Positions 8,539 to 17,758 of a stretch of DNA of 64,000 bases are shown here, one piece after another. Source of the DNA: Planctellipticum variicoloris (GTDB lineage: Bacteria; Planctomycetota; Planctomycetia; Planctomycetales; Planctomycetaceae); assembly GCF_030622045.1 (NCBI RefSeq), contig NZ_CP130886.1, positions 2,307,557-2,371,556 on the forward strand, given 5' to 3'. The notes under the pieces were generated by a model, which was not told where the DNA came from, did no database searches, and saw only the letters and a list, made by a program, of their open reading frames with translations. The first letter of the stretch is position 1, and every line of letters begins with the position of its first letter. The translations under genes were made by a program, and so were the position numbers.

Positions 8539-8627
8539 TCGCGAGTAACTCTCCGCCGACAAAGGGCTTGCGCCGGCCGAGGGCTCCTGCGGGGCAGGGC
8601 GGGCCGCGGATCGAGTTCTGGATTTTC
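8539..8627 (+). repeat. 89-bp imperfect direct repeat, copy 2
   Basis: Second copy of the repeat at 8000-8088, with one single-base offset between the copies. The interval 8388-8744 otherwise holds no convincing gene. Confidence 0.55.
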
Positions 8628-8744
8628 CCCGTCGGTGGGCTGTGCTGACGGAACGGGCGCATTGGTTGCCTCGAACTGCCGAATCGTCCCTGTCAGCTCG
8701 TTGGCGCGTCCGAAGAAGCCTTTGAATTGCCTGAACGCGTGCCG

Positions 8745-10190
8745 CTATCCCAGCAGCCCCTGCACGACCTTGCCGTGGACGTCGGTCAGTCGATAGTCGC
8801 GGCCCTGAAAGCGATACGTGAGACGGCTGTGATCGATTCCCAGCAGGTGGAGCAGTGTGGCGTTGAGATCGTGGACGTGGACGGGCTGCTCGACGACGTT
8901 GCAGGAAAAGTCATCCGTTCGGCCATAGACCACGCCGGGCTTGATGCCTCCCCCTGCCAGCCACATCGTGAAGCAGCCGCCGTGATGGTCGCGACCGTAG
9001 TTCGTCGGCTCGAGCGCACCCTGGCTGTAGGCGGTGCGTCCGAACTCGCCTCCCCAGATCACGAGCGTCTCATCGAGCAGTCCGCGGCGTTCGAGGTCGT
9101 GCACGAGGGCGGCGGCGGGCTGGTCGACGTCGCGGCATTGCAGACGCAGATCGCTCGGCAGATTGTAATGCTGGTCCCAGCCGCGGTGATACAACTGCAC
9201 GAACCGCACACCGCGCTCGACCAGTCTTCGGGCAAGCAGACAGTTCGCCGCGAACGTGCCAGGGCGCGACGACTCCGGACCGTAGAGATCGAATGCTTCG
9301 CGAGACTCCCCCGAGAGATCGGTCAGTTGAGGGACTGACGTCTGCATCCGATACGCCAGTTCGTACTGGGCGATCCGGGTGGCGATCTCGGGGTCGTGTT
9401 CGCGGGCGAGCGCGCGGCGATTGAAATCGGCGAGCAGATCGAGCTGGTCGCGCCGCAGAGTGGCGTTCAGTCCTGCCGGATTCGAGAGATACAGGACGGG
9501 ATCGCCGGCCGAACGGAGCGCGACCCCCTGGTGATTCGAGGGCAGAAAGCCCGCTCCCCAGAGCCGGGCATAGAGGGGATCTGCCGGTCGGGCGGCGCTT
9601 CCCCGGGAAATCATGACGACGAAGGCCGGCAGGTCTGCGGTTTCTGCGCCCAGCCCATAGCTCGACCAGGCGCCGAAACTGGGGCGCCCGGGCTGCTGGT
9701 GGCCGGTCTGCAGCAGCGTCACGGCGGGGTCGTGATTGATCGCCTCCGTGTAGAGCGAGCGCACGATCGCGATCCGGTCGACAACGCCTGCCGTATGCGG
9801 CAGGAGCTCAGAGATCCAGGCTCCGTTGTCACCCTGCCTGATGAAGTTGAACTGCGATGCGGTGATGGGGAACGACTTCTGGCCGCTGGTCATTCCCGTG
9901 AGCCGCTGACTGTTGCGGACGGACTCGGGAAGCTCTTGTCCGTGCCGCTGTCTCAGGTCCGGTTTGTGATCGAACAGATCGAGCTGCGACGGGCCGCCGT
10001 GCATGAAGAGGGAAATCACCCGCTTGGCGCGAGCGGGGAAATGCGGCGCGGCGCCGGAGGTCAGACTCGCGGCCCGGGCATTCTCCGACAGGAGCGTCGA
10101 AGCGGCGATCGCGCCGAGCCCCAGCCCGGACTGCGTCAGGAAGGACCGCCGCGTTGCTGCTTCAGGAGTTGAGAATTCAAAAACCTTCAT
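8745..10190 (-). CDS. DUF1501 domain protein, Tat-exported
   Basis: 481 residues. The N-terminus has a twin-arginine-like signal ([19 protein letters not shown]). The mature part is the DUF1501 fold, related to the alkaline phosphatase/sulfatase superfamily: [16 protein letters not shown] near residue 65, a [12 protein letters not shown] block near 375, [17 protein letters not shown] next, and the C-terminal [12 protein letters not shown]...[15 protein letters not shown]. Its ATG overlaps the stop of the PSD1 gene by 4 bp (10187-10190), so the two are translationally coupled. DUF1501/PSD1 pairs are a hallmark of planctomycetes; a role with extracellular or periplasmic polymers is suspected but no reaction is proven. 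Confidence 0.92.
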   Translation of the reverse strand: MKVFEFSTPEAATRRSFLTQSGLGLGAIAASTLLSENARAASLTSGAAPHFPARAKRVISLFMHGGPSQLDLFDHKPDLRQRHGQELPESVRNSQRLTGMTSGQKSFPITASQFNFIRQGDNGAWISELLPHTAGVVDRIAIVRSLYTEAINHDPAVTLLQTGHQQPGRPSFGAWSSYGLGAETADLPAFVVMISRGSAARPADPLYARLWGAGFLPSNHQGVALRSAGDPVLYLSNPAGLNATLRRDQLDLLADFNRRALAREHDPEIATRIAQYELAYRMQTSVPQLTDLSGESREAFDLYGPESSRPGTFAANCLLARRLVERGVRFVQLYHRGWDQHYNLPSDLRLQCRDVDQPAAALVHDLERRGLLDETLVIWGGEFGRTAYSQGALEPTNYGRDHHGGCFTMWLAGGGIKPGVVYGRTDDFSCNVVEQPVHVHDLNATLLHLLGIDHSRLTYRFQGRDYRLTDVHGKVVQGLLG

Positions 10191-13100
10191 CGGCGGGTAA
10201 TGGCCTCATCAAGGTTGAAGAGTGTGTGGACGAGGACCGTCCAGACGGCGAGTTCGACCGAGCCGTCCGGGGCGCCATCCGCTGAAACAAACCGCCGGGC
10301 GGCCAAAGGGTCCGACGTGTAGCGAGTGCGGACTCGGGCCAGGAACTTCTGCAGATCGGCCAGCTCATCCGCCGTGGGTTCACGCGACAGGACCGTGCGG
10401 ATTGCTCGACCGATCCGATGCGGATCGGTGGCCGGAGTCGACAAGAGCGTCGCGGCGATTGCGCGGGCTGCTTCGAGATACGTCTCGTCATTCAGAAGCA
10501 CCAATGCCTGCAGCGGGGTATTGGTCCGCGGTCGCTTGAGCGTGCATTTCTCGCGAGTCGGTCCGTCGAAGACCAGCAGCGCGGGGTGGGGCGACTGGCG
10601 TTTGTGGAACGTGTAGAGACTGCGGCGGTAGCGTCCCGAGCCCGGATCGACTTCCCAGGTGGATTCGCCGGCATAGGAAACTTCTTCCCAGAGCCCTGGC
10701 GGCTGGAAGGGCTTGACGCTCGGCCCGCCGACATCGGGAACCAGCAGCCCGGACGCGGCCAGCGCCTGGTCGCGGATCATTTCCAGCGGCATTCGAAAAC
10801 GCGGCCCCCGCGCCAGCAGGCGGTTTTCGGGATCGATGACTTCCCCGTCGCGCAGCGTGAACAGCGACCGCTGGCGATAGGTCTGCGACGTGACGATCAG
10901 CCGCAGCATGGCCTTGGTATCCCAGCCGGTGTCACGATACGTGGCGGCAAGGAAATCGAGCAGAGCGGGATGGGTGGGGGGCTCACCCTGCGTTCCGAAA
11001 TCGTTCGCTGTGCGGACGAGGCCTTCGCCGAAACACTGCCGCCAGAGTCGGTTCACGGCGACACGCGCGACCAGCGGATTGTCGGCCGACATCAGCCAGC
11101 GGGCCAGCCCCAGTCGGTTTTCCGGTGCGTCCGCGGGCCAGGGGGAGAGCGCTGCAGGGGTGCCGGGATGCACGCTCTCGCCAGGCTGATTGTAGACGCC
11201 GCGGAGCAGAATCTGCGTGGGACGGACCTCGGGGCGCTCGGCCATCACCAGCGCCAGCGGAATCGCCTCGCGGACGCCTTGCTCGGCGGCGCGGGCGGCT
11301 CGCAAAGCATCGCGAGCAGTCCGAGTTGCCACGTCGGCGCGGTGATCGATGTGGTCGTCGAGCAGCCACTCGACATCCCGTCCCGGCCGCTTGTCGGCCG
11401 GGCGTTCCAGGATGCCCCGAGTCCGTTCGCCGCGATACCAAACTGATATGGCCTCATCCGCCAGCGCGCCGGGAATCCAGCGGAATTCATCCAACCCGCC
11501 ATAGAATCCCAGACCCTCGTCACGACGGGCGAGCCGGATCGGTTCTTCCGTAGCGATGGAGCCGCGCAGCGAATCCCGCCGGATCTCGGTTGCGACCGCC
11601 TGGCCGTTCAAAAACAGCCGAAGACCCTCCGCCCGCTGTGAGCCATCGTACCGCACGACGACGTGGTTCCAGGCATTAGCGGGCAGTTTGTCGCGGGAAA
11701 CGACTTCGATCCCGACCTCGCCCCAGCGATGGACCAGATGGACGCCGATCCGCCCCTTCTGCCACAGAACTTCGATTCCGCGCCGGTCGCCGGCCGGCTC
11801 GATTTTCGAAACCGGGCACCCCAGCGATTTCTCCGACATCAGCCAGATCCCGAGTGTCCAGGGTTCGTCGACGGAAAACGGGAAATCGTCGACCTCGATG
11901 TGCTGCGTCGCATCAAACCTGAGGCCTTCGTCCCGAATGCCGGCCGCAGGCTTCAGCGGGGTTCCCACGGAGCGCGATCCGGCATCCGCAATGCCATTGA
12001 GCGACAAGTGAATCGCAGGCGGAATTCCATCCGGTTTCCCAGGCAACGGAGCCAGCGCGGCGAGGATTTCGCCTTCACGGGCGGCAAGGTCCGTCACCGC
12101 GGCCGCCCGCAGCGGTGCGAATGCGCTCTTCGCCTGCGCGGTCGCAGCCTCCAGCTCTGTCAGCCGTCGCTGCTGGTCGGCATTCGGGACCGAGATTCTA
12201 GGCGGTGCATCGTGGCCGACGAGCAGTCCCTGTTCGGGAACGTTATTGAAGAAGGCGAAGAGCTGGTAATACTCGCGCTGCGAAATCGGGTCGTACTTGT
12301 GATCGTGGCACTGCGCGCAGCCGACGGTCAGTCCGAGCCACGTCGCCGTCGTCGTCTCGACGCGATCCGCGACGTACTCGATGCGGTATTCCTCGTCAAT
12401 CAGCCCCGTTTCGTCGTTGGTCATGTGGTTGCGGTTGAAGCCGGTCGCGATGCGCTGTGAGATCGTGGCCTCCGGCAGCAGATCCCCGGCGAGCTGTTCG
12501 ACGGTGAACTGGTCGAACGGCAGATTGCGATTAAATGCGTCGATGACCCAGTCCCGCCAGAGCCACATCTGACGCGGCTTGTCGCCGAAATAGCCGTCGG
12601 TGTCGGCGTAGCGGGCTGCGTCGAGCCAGTCGACCGCCATCCGCTCGCCAAAGTGGGGTGAAGCGAGCAACTGGTCGACCGTCGCTTCCCACGAGGCACG
12701 CCGGGCAAGTTCAAGTTCCTCCACGGTCGGCGGCAGCCCGATCAGATCGAAGTAGACGCGGCGGATCAGAGTGTCGCGGTCCGCGGAAGGGGCGATTGTC
12801 GTTCCATGTTCGGCGAGCTGCGCGGCGACGAATGCATCAATCGGATGCGTGACCCCCTCCACCTGCGGAACGGAGGGCTTGAGGATCGGTTCGAAGGCCC
12901 AGTGCCGCTGGTAGGTCGCTCCCTCGGCAATCCACCGCTTCAGGCGATCGATCTCGGCGGAAGTGGGACGCTTGTCGGTCGGGTGCGGCGGCATCTGCAA
13001 GGCAGCATCGCCGGTCGTCAGGCGGGCGATCAGCGCGCTCGCTTCCGGCTTGCCGGGCACAATTGCGATGTCGCCGGACTCCGCGGGCGAAATCGCGGCG

Positions 13101-13321
13101 GCCCGCTCATCCAGGCGGAGGCCGGCCTGCCGCGCCTGTTCGTCAAATCCGTGGCACTTCCAGCAATGCTCGGACAGAATCGGCCGGATCTCCCGATTGA
13201 ATGAGATCGGTTCTGCGGCCGAAGAATGGGCTCCGACCGGACCGAACAGGCCGGCGAACAGCAGAACTACCGCGCCAGGGCCGTATCGCAGCGCAACGGC
13301 AGGCGGTGCATCGGTCGTCAC
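10187..13321 (-). CDS. PSD1 and planctomycete cytochrome C domain protein (DUF1549/DUF1553)
   Basis: 1044 residues. After a signal peptide (cleavage near residue 35) comes a planctomycete cytochrome C domain with heme motif CWKCH, ending in MPPHP...[11 protein letters not shown]. Next is a DUF1549 (PSD) region with [20 protein letters not shown] and a second heme site in [16 protein letters not shown] LamG-like concanavalin fold sits in the middle (residues ~450-620, [10 protein letters not shown] to YGGLDEFRW). DUF1553 follows, with [35 protein letters not shown] and [17 protein letters not shown]. It is the first gene of a two-gene operon with a DUF1501 partner. Likely a periplasmic redox/binding protein acting on polysaccharides; the reaction is unknown. 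Confidence 0.93.
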   Translation of the reverse strand: MTTDAPPAVALRYGPGAVVLLFAGLFGPVGAHSSAAEPISFNREIRPILSEHCWKCHGFDEQARQAGLRLDERAAAISPAESGDIAIVPGKPEASALIARLTTGDAALQMPPHPTDKRPTSAEIDRLKRWIAEGATYQRHWAFEPILKPSVPQVEGVTHPIDAFVAAQLAEHGTTIAPSADRDTLIRRVYFDLIGLPPTVEELELARRASWEATVDQLLASPHFGERMAVDWLDAARYADTDGYFGDKPRQMWLWRDWVIDAFNRNLPFDQFTVEQLAGDLLPEATISQRIATGFNRNHMTNDETGLIDEEYRIEYVADRVETTTATWLGLTVGCAQCHDHKYDPISQREYYQLFAFFNNVPEQGLLVGHDAPPRISVPNADQQRRLTELEAATAQAKSAFAPLRAAAVTDLAAREGEILAALAPLPGKPDGIPPAIHLSLNGIADAGSRSVGTPLKPAAGIRDEGLRFDATQHIEVDDFPFSVDEPWTLGIWLMSEKSLGCPVSKIEPAGDRRGIEVLWQKGRIGVHLVHRWGEVGIEVVSRDKLPANAWNHVVVRYDGSQRAEGLRLFLNGQAVATEIRRDSLRGSIATEEPIRLARRDEGLGFYGGLDEFRWIPGALADEAISVWYRGERTRGILERPADKRPGRDVEWLLDDHIDHRADVATRTARDALRAARAAEQGVREAIPLALVMAERPEVRPTQILLRGVYNQPGESVHPGTPAALSPWPADAPENRLGLARWLMSADNPLVARVAVNRLWRQCFGEGLVRTANDFGTQGEPPTHPALLDFLAATYRDTGWDTKAMLRLIVTSQTYRQRSLFTLRDGEVIDPENRLLARGPRFRMPLEMIRDQALAASGLLVPDVGGPSVKPFQPPGLWEEVSYAGESTWEVDPGSGRYRRSLYTFHKRQSPHPALLVFDGPTREKCTLKRPRTNTPLQALVLLNDETYLEAARAIAATLLSTPATDPHRIGRAIRTVLSREPTADELADLQKFLARVRTRYTSDPLAARRFVSADGAPDGSVELAVWTVLVHTLFNLDEAITRR

Positions 13322-13409
13322 GGCGGGACTCCCAGCTCACATCACGGAGCGTTGATGAGTATACCCGGGCGACTGTCGTGATGAAACGCCCTTCCTTGCT
13401 GGAAACGAG

Positions 13410-13442
13410 GAAGCCCTGGCGACCGCAGGCCGCCAGGGCTTC
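13410..13442. terminator. Perfect 12-bp hairpin, possible terminator
   Basis: Arms GAAGCCCTGGCG and CGCCAGGGCTTC around a 9-nt loop. It lies 82 bp past the stop of the minus-strand isomerase-like gene and 88 bp upstream of the PSD1 start. No T-run follows, so Rho-independent action is uncertain. Confidence 0.5.
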
Positions 13443-13524
13443 CCGGAACACATTGATCGTCGACGCGGCGACCGAGGTCAGGCATAGGGCCTTCCGCTGG
13501 TCGCCTTCTGCTATTCACTCTACA

Positions 13525-14373
13525 TCAGCCCAGAATCTTCGTCCGCAGCGACGTCAGCAGGCTGACCGCGGCGCCGATGTCCTTCTTCTGCTGAACCGGG
13601 TCGTGAGGGATTTCCCGTTCGATCGTCAGCGGGCCGGTGTAGCCGATCTCCTTCAATGTCCGCAGATACGTCTCCATGCCGACGTCCCCGTCGCCCAGGG
13701 CGACTTCCCGGCCCCAGCCCTTGCCGCGATCCCCTTCAGCCGCCCATTTGGCGTCCTTGCAGTGAATACTGCCGACGTATCTCCCCACTTTCTTGAGAGC
13801 TTCGATCGGATCGCCAGTGCCGTAGAGGATCATGTTGGCGGGGTCGAAGTTGATGAACAGGTTCGGCCGGGCGACGTCGGCGATGAACTCCAGCAGGTGG
13901 TCGGCTGTTTCCTGCCCGGTTTCCAGGTGGACTTTCTGGCCGCCGGCGGACACGTAATCGAGCAGGTCACGCGTCACCGCGAGCAGGTCCTGGTAACTGG
14001 CGCTCGTCTTCTCCGGCACAAAGCCGATGTGAAGGCCGACGGTGTCGCAGCCCAGGAGCTTCGCAAAGTCGGCAATCTCCTTCATCTCCTGCACACGAGC
14101 GGCGCGGGTCGCTTCCGGGACCAGCCCGACCGTTCGCGCCGTCGTCGGGATGTCCGCGTAGCTCTCGCCTTCGAAACCGCCAAAGACACAGGTGACGGTA
14201 ATTCCTGCGGCCTTGCAGCGGTCGAGAAACTTCTGAGCGGCCTCGGGCGTCCGGGACTCCTTGTGCGGGGCATGAAGCTGGACGGTGGGAATCCCCAGAT
14301 CCTGAGCAACTTCCAGATGCACGCCCAGCCCGGCATCTACAGAGGCAAACACACCAATCGACCACGGCTGCAT
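13525..14373 (-). CDS. Sugar phosphate isomerase/epimerase-like TIM-barrel protein
   Basis: 282 residues from the ATG at 14373 (MQPWSIGVFAS), preceded by AGGAG about 8 bp upstream; a further in-frame ATG at 14421 has no such site. The pattern is that of the xylose-isomerase-like TIM barrel (AP endonuclease 2 superfamily): VQLHAPHKE, VGLHIGFVPE, LETGQETADHLLEFI, FINFDPANMILYG, GSIHCKDAKW and a final TIEREI. The Glu, Asp and His residues in these blocks are the usual metal ligands. Such enzymes isomerise or epimerise sugars or sugar phosphates in the cytoplasm; substrate cannot be told. Single gene unit, with a hairpin downstream. Confidence 0.88.
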   Translation of the reverse strand: MQPWSIGVFASVDAGLGVHLEVAQDLGIPTVQLHAPHKESRTPEAAQKFLDRCKAAGITVTCVFGGFEGESYADIPTTARTVGLVPEATRAARVQEMKEIADFAKLLGCDTVGLHIGFVPEKTSASYQDLLAVTRDLLDYVSAGGQKVHLETGQETADHLLEFIADVARPNLFINFDPANMILYGTGDPIEALKKVGRYVGSIHCKDAKWAAEGDRGKGWGREVALGDGDVGMETYLRTLKEIGYTGPLTIEREIPHDPVQQKKDIGAAVSLLTSLRTKILG

Positions 14374-14485
14374 GGAACGACACTCCTGACCAGACGGAAC
14401 GACGGTCTCAGACCGGCACATATGCCTGAGAGTTGATCGGAGATGCTACGGGAATTCGGGACACAGAACCAGTGACGGAAAGTCG

Positions 14486-14515
14486 AACCACGAATGACAC
14501 GAATCGGCGCCAATG
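14486..14515 (+). repeat. Dispersed 30-bp repeat, copy 1 (half of inverted pair)
   Basis: Core ACCACGAATGACACGAATC. An inverted copy is at 14615-14643 and a third, direct copy at 44910-44940. The interval between the pair holds related short words (ACCACGGAGAACACGG). Confidence 0.55.
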
Positions 14516-14614
14516 AAGACGGGGACAATGAGAGAAACCACGGAGAACACGGAAGTCACGAAACGGAACGAGCACCACAGCGAACTTGGCCGTATCCTGG
14601 CTCGCTTCTCCTCG

Positions 14615-14643
14615 ATTCGTGCTGATTCGTGTCATCCGTGGTT
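14615..14643 (-). repeat. Dispersed 30-bp repeat, copy 2 (inverted)
   Basis: Reverse complement reads ACCACGGATGACACGAATCA. Its edge overlaps the stop codon of the glycosyltransferase gene (TAA at 14642-14644), so the repeat boundary defines the C-terminus of that protein. Confidence 0.55.
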
Positions 14644-15853
14644 ACGTCTTTTCAGTCCGGTCGGGAGCGAGCCGATCGAGAGGGACGCCGAACAGTTCTG
14701 CGGCCTGGCGGCTCAGCGCCGTCCAGTCGAAGTGGTCCACGGTCCACTGCCGGGCGGCTTGGCCCATCGTCTGACAGCGCGTCGGATCCGCGAGCAGTTC
14801 CGCCAGAACCTTCGCCACGGGTTCGGGCGTCTCACACGGAACGACGAACCCCGTGACGCCCGGCGAAAGGGTCTCGGCGGTGCCCCCCGAATCGCCAGCG
14901 ACGACGGGCGTACCGGACGCCTGCGCTTCCAGCAGGACCATCCCGAAGCCTTCGATGTCGGTCCCGATCTGTCGATTGGCGAGCACGAACACATCGGCCT
15001 GCTGGTAGGCCAGGCGCAGCGTTTCGTCGGAGACCTTGCCCATGAACAGGACATGATCGGTCTGGCCTTCCTTGGAGGCAAGTTCCTGCAGATACTTCAG
15101 ATCTTCGCCGCCACCAATGATGGCGTAGAGGACGTCTGGAACGGTCTGCCGGATGCTCTTCAGGGCGCGGATCATCGTGTCCTGACCCTTGCGGCGCTGC
15201 AGTCGGCCCGCGGTCAGCAGGACGGGGCGGTCTCCCCAGCCGAGACTCTGTCGGACCGAGGCGTCGCGCGGGGCCGGAACGAAGTAGCTCGTGTCGACGC
15301 CGGGATGCAGCAGATGCACCCGTTCGGCGGGGACGCCCCACTGCTCGGTGACGACGCGGACGCTGTTCCGGCTGTTGGCGATCACCCCGGCGGCCTTGCG
15401 CAGGACGCGCCCGGTCATCCAGCGGAGCTGGCGGCTCGAGAGGGTGCCGGTCGCCCCCCCCTGCATGTTCGCGTTCACGTCTTCGCCGTGCACGTAGACC
15501 GTGTAAGGAAGTCCGGTGAATTTCTGCAGCAGCAGCGCCAGCCAGCCGCACGGGATACAGCGGCCGCAGTGGAGCTGAGTGATCTCGCGTTCGCGGATGG
15601 TCCGGCGGAGAGCCCGGAAGGCCTTCCAGTACTGACGCAGCGACGACCAGCGGGTGAGCCCCCAGTCCTGCAGCGTGAGAGGCGTCCGGACGACGTCCAG
15701 CGCGTGCGTGGCGTCGAACGTCGCCGCACCGGGATCGTCCCCCACCGCCAGCGTAAACAGGTCCGACGGCATGCGGCTGTAAGTCTCCCAGAACCAGCGG
15801 CCGCTGCCGCCGACCTTGGGGGGAAAGATTTCGCTGACGAGGAGGGTTTTCAT
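14642..15853 (-). CDS. Family 4 glycosyltransferase
   Basis: 403 residues from the ATG at 15853 (MKTLLVSEIFPPKVGG); the frame is open to 15925 but the conserved N-terminus begins here. It is a GT-B fold enzyme of the GT4 type: N-terminal FPPKVGGSGRWFWE loop, VYVHGEDVNAN, the linker LLHPGVDTSYFVP, then the donor-binding half with LLTAGRLQRRKGQD and the EGFGMVLLEAQASGTPVVAGDSGGTAE block, where the two Glu of the E-x7-E motif sit. Such enzymes move a sugar from a nucleotide donor onto a glycan or lipid at the cytoplasmic face of the membrane. It stands 64 bp after a truncated ClpA-like gene. Acceptor unknown. Confidence 0.9.
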   Translation of the reverse strand: MKTLLVSEIFPPKVGGSGRWFWETYSRMPSDLFTLAVGDDPGAATFDATHALDVVRTPLTLQDWGLTRWSSLRQYWKAFRALRRTIREREITQLHCGRCIPCGWLALLLQKFTGLPYTVYVHGEDVNANMQGGATGTLSSRQLRWMTGRVLRKAAGVIANSRNSVRVVTEQWGVPAERVHLLHPGVDTSYFVPAPRDASVRQSLGWGDRPVLLTAGRLQRRKGQDTMIRALKSIRQTVPDVLYAIIGGGEDLKYLQELASKEGQTDHVLFMGKVSDETLRLAYQQADVFVLANRQIGTDIEGFGMVLLEAQASGTPVVAGDSGGTAETLSPGVTGFVVPCETPEPVAKVLAELLADPTRCQTMGQAARQWTVDHFDWTALSRQAAELFGVPLDRLAPDRTEKT

Positions 15854-15917
15854 GGGGGGAATTGTGGCCGAAACAGGCGGGAAGATGCCAGCTTGCCGGG
15901 GAGAGTCAGGAAAACTC

Positions 15918-16907
15918 CTACGCAACGGCCAATTCGGTCTTCCCCACGCCGGTCAGGCCGGCGAAGAGCATCGCCGAGGCCGGTTTGCCGGGGGCGGAGA
16001 GCCCCGCCTTGATCAGCCGCAGTTCGCGGGCGGCCGTTTCGACGGCGTTCGGCTGGCCGACCACGGCGGCGGAGAGGGCGGCGGCGAAGTCGGTCTCGTC
16101 GCCGCACCCCAGCAGCGTCTCGGCGGGAATGCCAGTCCGCTCGTGCAGCACGGCGGCGATGTCGGCCAGTTCCAGGTTGTGCCGGTCGCTGTGCTGCATC
16201 AGCCGCTCGAAGGCCAGCCGTTCGCAGGCTTCACGGAGGACGTTGATGTCCTTGGCGGGATGGTACTCGTTCAGCAGAAAGTGCGAGGTCAACTGCACCG
16301 TCCGGCGAACCAGCTCCGGGGCGATCGCGACATCCTGCGTCTTTGCAAACTCCGCGGCATGCTCGGCCGCGATGGCTTCGGCGGTCGCTTCGTCCGGTTC
16401 GTGGAGGTCGACCCGCGCGAAGTACCGCAGCATCTCGGCATCGCCGGCGACGAGATCGGCGTACTCCCAGGGAGTCATTACGCCAATGATCCGCAGCCCC
16501 GGTCGGTCGAGCAGACTGCACAGGAGCGGCCGATTCGATCCGCCTCCAGCCCGGCGTAACAAGGAAGCGATGCCGTCCAGGCAGAGCACCAGCTTCGGTT
16601 CGTTAACCGTCGACGCAAAGATCGACTCCAGGCAAGCACGGCTGTCGTCCGGGCTGACGTGCCGGCAGTCGATCCAGCGGAATTTGTGTTCGGACAGGAA
16701 GGGGATCTCGCCGGACGATGCCCGCCGGGCTAGGTCCTGAACAGCATGTGAGCGGCCGATGCCGGGGAGGCCGATGAGGAGCGGGTGGCAGCGGCGGGTG
16801 CGAAAGAGTGTCGAAATGATGGGTGAAAGCGCCATTATGGTCGCCACTGCTCCAGCATTAGCACTGCTCGTGTTCAATCTCCAACACTGCGCGGCACGAT
16901 GCGCCAT
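15918..16907 (-). pseudogene. ClpA/ClpB-like AAA+ ATPase, truncated at second Walker A
   Basis: 329 residues from the ATG at 16907, which has GGAAGG 4 bp upstream; a frame start at 17003 also exists. The fold follows the D1 domain and middle of ClpA/ClpB: LLIGLPGIGRSHAVQDLARR near residue 45, LVLCLDGIASLL near 105, then GVMTPWEYADL and a C-terminal DEATAEAIA...YHPAKDINVLREAC block. The protein stops 13 residues after the start of the D2 Walker A, GLTGVGKTELAVA, where a normal protein would carry ~300 more residues. D1 also has Arg in place of the Walker A Lys and Gly in place of the catalytic Glu. The next gene begins 64 bp later, so D2 was deleted, not shifted. Probably inactive as an unfoldase; might still bind. 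Confidence 0.7.
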
Positions 16908-16986
16908 GCTGCCTTCCCGAGGCGCTGCAGTGCTGATTCGATCAACAACGTCGGCCCCGCTGGTCTGCATTTGAGATTCCGTTGGC

Positions 16987-17172
16987 TTATTCCGAACTCG
17001 CAAACACGAAGTCGATGCCCAGCGCGCCAGTCCGTTCCTGCACGATACCGAGCACTCTCTGCCCGATCCGCTTCGGAGGATCGTGGCCCAGCAGCGGCCG
17101 ACCGCGATAGTCTAAGAACGCGACGAAGTGGATGTGTAGAGCACGGTCGACGATCCGTCGTGTCGGGGGCAT
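16987..17172 (-). pseudogene. REP-associated/IS200-like transposase fragment
   Basis: 61 codons (MPPTRRIVDRALHIHFVAF...). The words LHIHFVAFLDYRGRPLL, PPKRIGQRVLGIV and GIDFVFA line up with the first ~60 residues of REP-associated tyrosine transposases (Y1 transposase fold), where HFVTF..Y.RR.LL, KRIV.GVL and GFVVMPDHVH are usual. It stops just where the metal-binding His-x-His would come, and the catalytic Tyr half is absent. It is therefore a 5' remnant. It sits directly upstream of the truncated ClpA-like gene in the accessory patch. Assignment is by eye and only moderately sure. Confidence 0.55.
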
Positions 17173-17350
17173 CGCTCCGTTCTATGAAGACGCATCACAA
17201 TATTCGCTGCCATCAACTTCGGCCACTCCTTGCAATCCTGATTACCGCAATGACCGCCGACCTGCCCCCCTCCCACCCACGGCGATCACGGCAGACGGCT
17301 AAAGAATCACAGAAACGATTCATACAGGAAGCTGAAGTCTCAACCAGACG
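17173..17350. other. Intergenic, no gene seen
   Basis: 178 bp between the transposase remnant and the YwqK-like gene. No open frame with coding character, no clear hairpin. Slightly AT-richer than the surroundings. Confidence 0.5.
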
Positions 17351-17740
17351 CTAGGAACGCCTGCGACGAGCAGCGATGAGGCCACGGACAGGGTCATCAT
17401 CAGGAAGGCTCCACTCTGCTACGGTTTCTCCATCTTTGAACACCTTGCGCTTGGTGCAAATCCCGAGATCATAAGTTTCAGATTTGTTTAGCGTTCCATC
17501 CTCGTTGAGATACTCAATCTCTCCATCATAGACATTGCCATTCATTGCTCCACGGCATTCAATCCGTCCGTTCGGGTAGTAATCAACGAATGGCCCTGAC
17601 TTAACGCCGTTCTCAAATGACACTTCTGATTCAATCGATCCGTTCTCCCTCCTAACCACTGCCTGTCCCTGAAACGGCTTCCCTTCATGCGAGTAGGTAC
17701 TGTCTATTTCCGAAACTAGATCATCCCAGTCTACCGGCAT
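17351..17740 (-). CDS. YwqK-like MORN-repeat immunity protein (putative antitoxin)
   Basis: 129 residues, acidic, with no signal peptide. Repeats of the MORN/antitoxin kind are visible: GSIESEVSFENGVKSGPF, DYYPNGRIECRG and YDGEIEYLNEDGTLN. In Bacillus the YwqK family neutralises the YwqJ deaminase toxin. Here the gene begins 18 bp after the stop of an RHS protein whose tip has a YwqJ-type deaminase motif, the expected order for a toxin and its immunity protein. Composition is clearly lower in GC than nearby housekeeping genes, as in the toxin tip. The pairing is inferred from motif and position; specificity is not shown. Confidence 0.75.
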   Translation of the reverse strand: MPVDWDDLVSEIDSTYSHEGKPFQGQAVVRRENGSIESEVSFENGVKSGPFVDYYPNGRIECRGAMNGNVYDGEIEYLNEDGTLNKSETYDLGICTKRKVFKDGETVAEWSLPDDDPVRGLIAARRRRS

Positions 17741-17758
17741 ATGCCACCTCCATTATGC

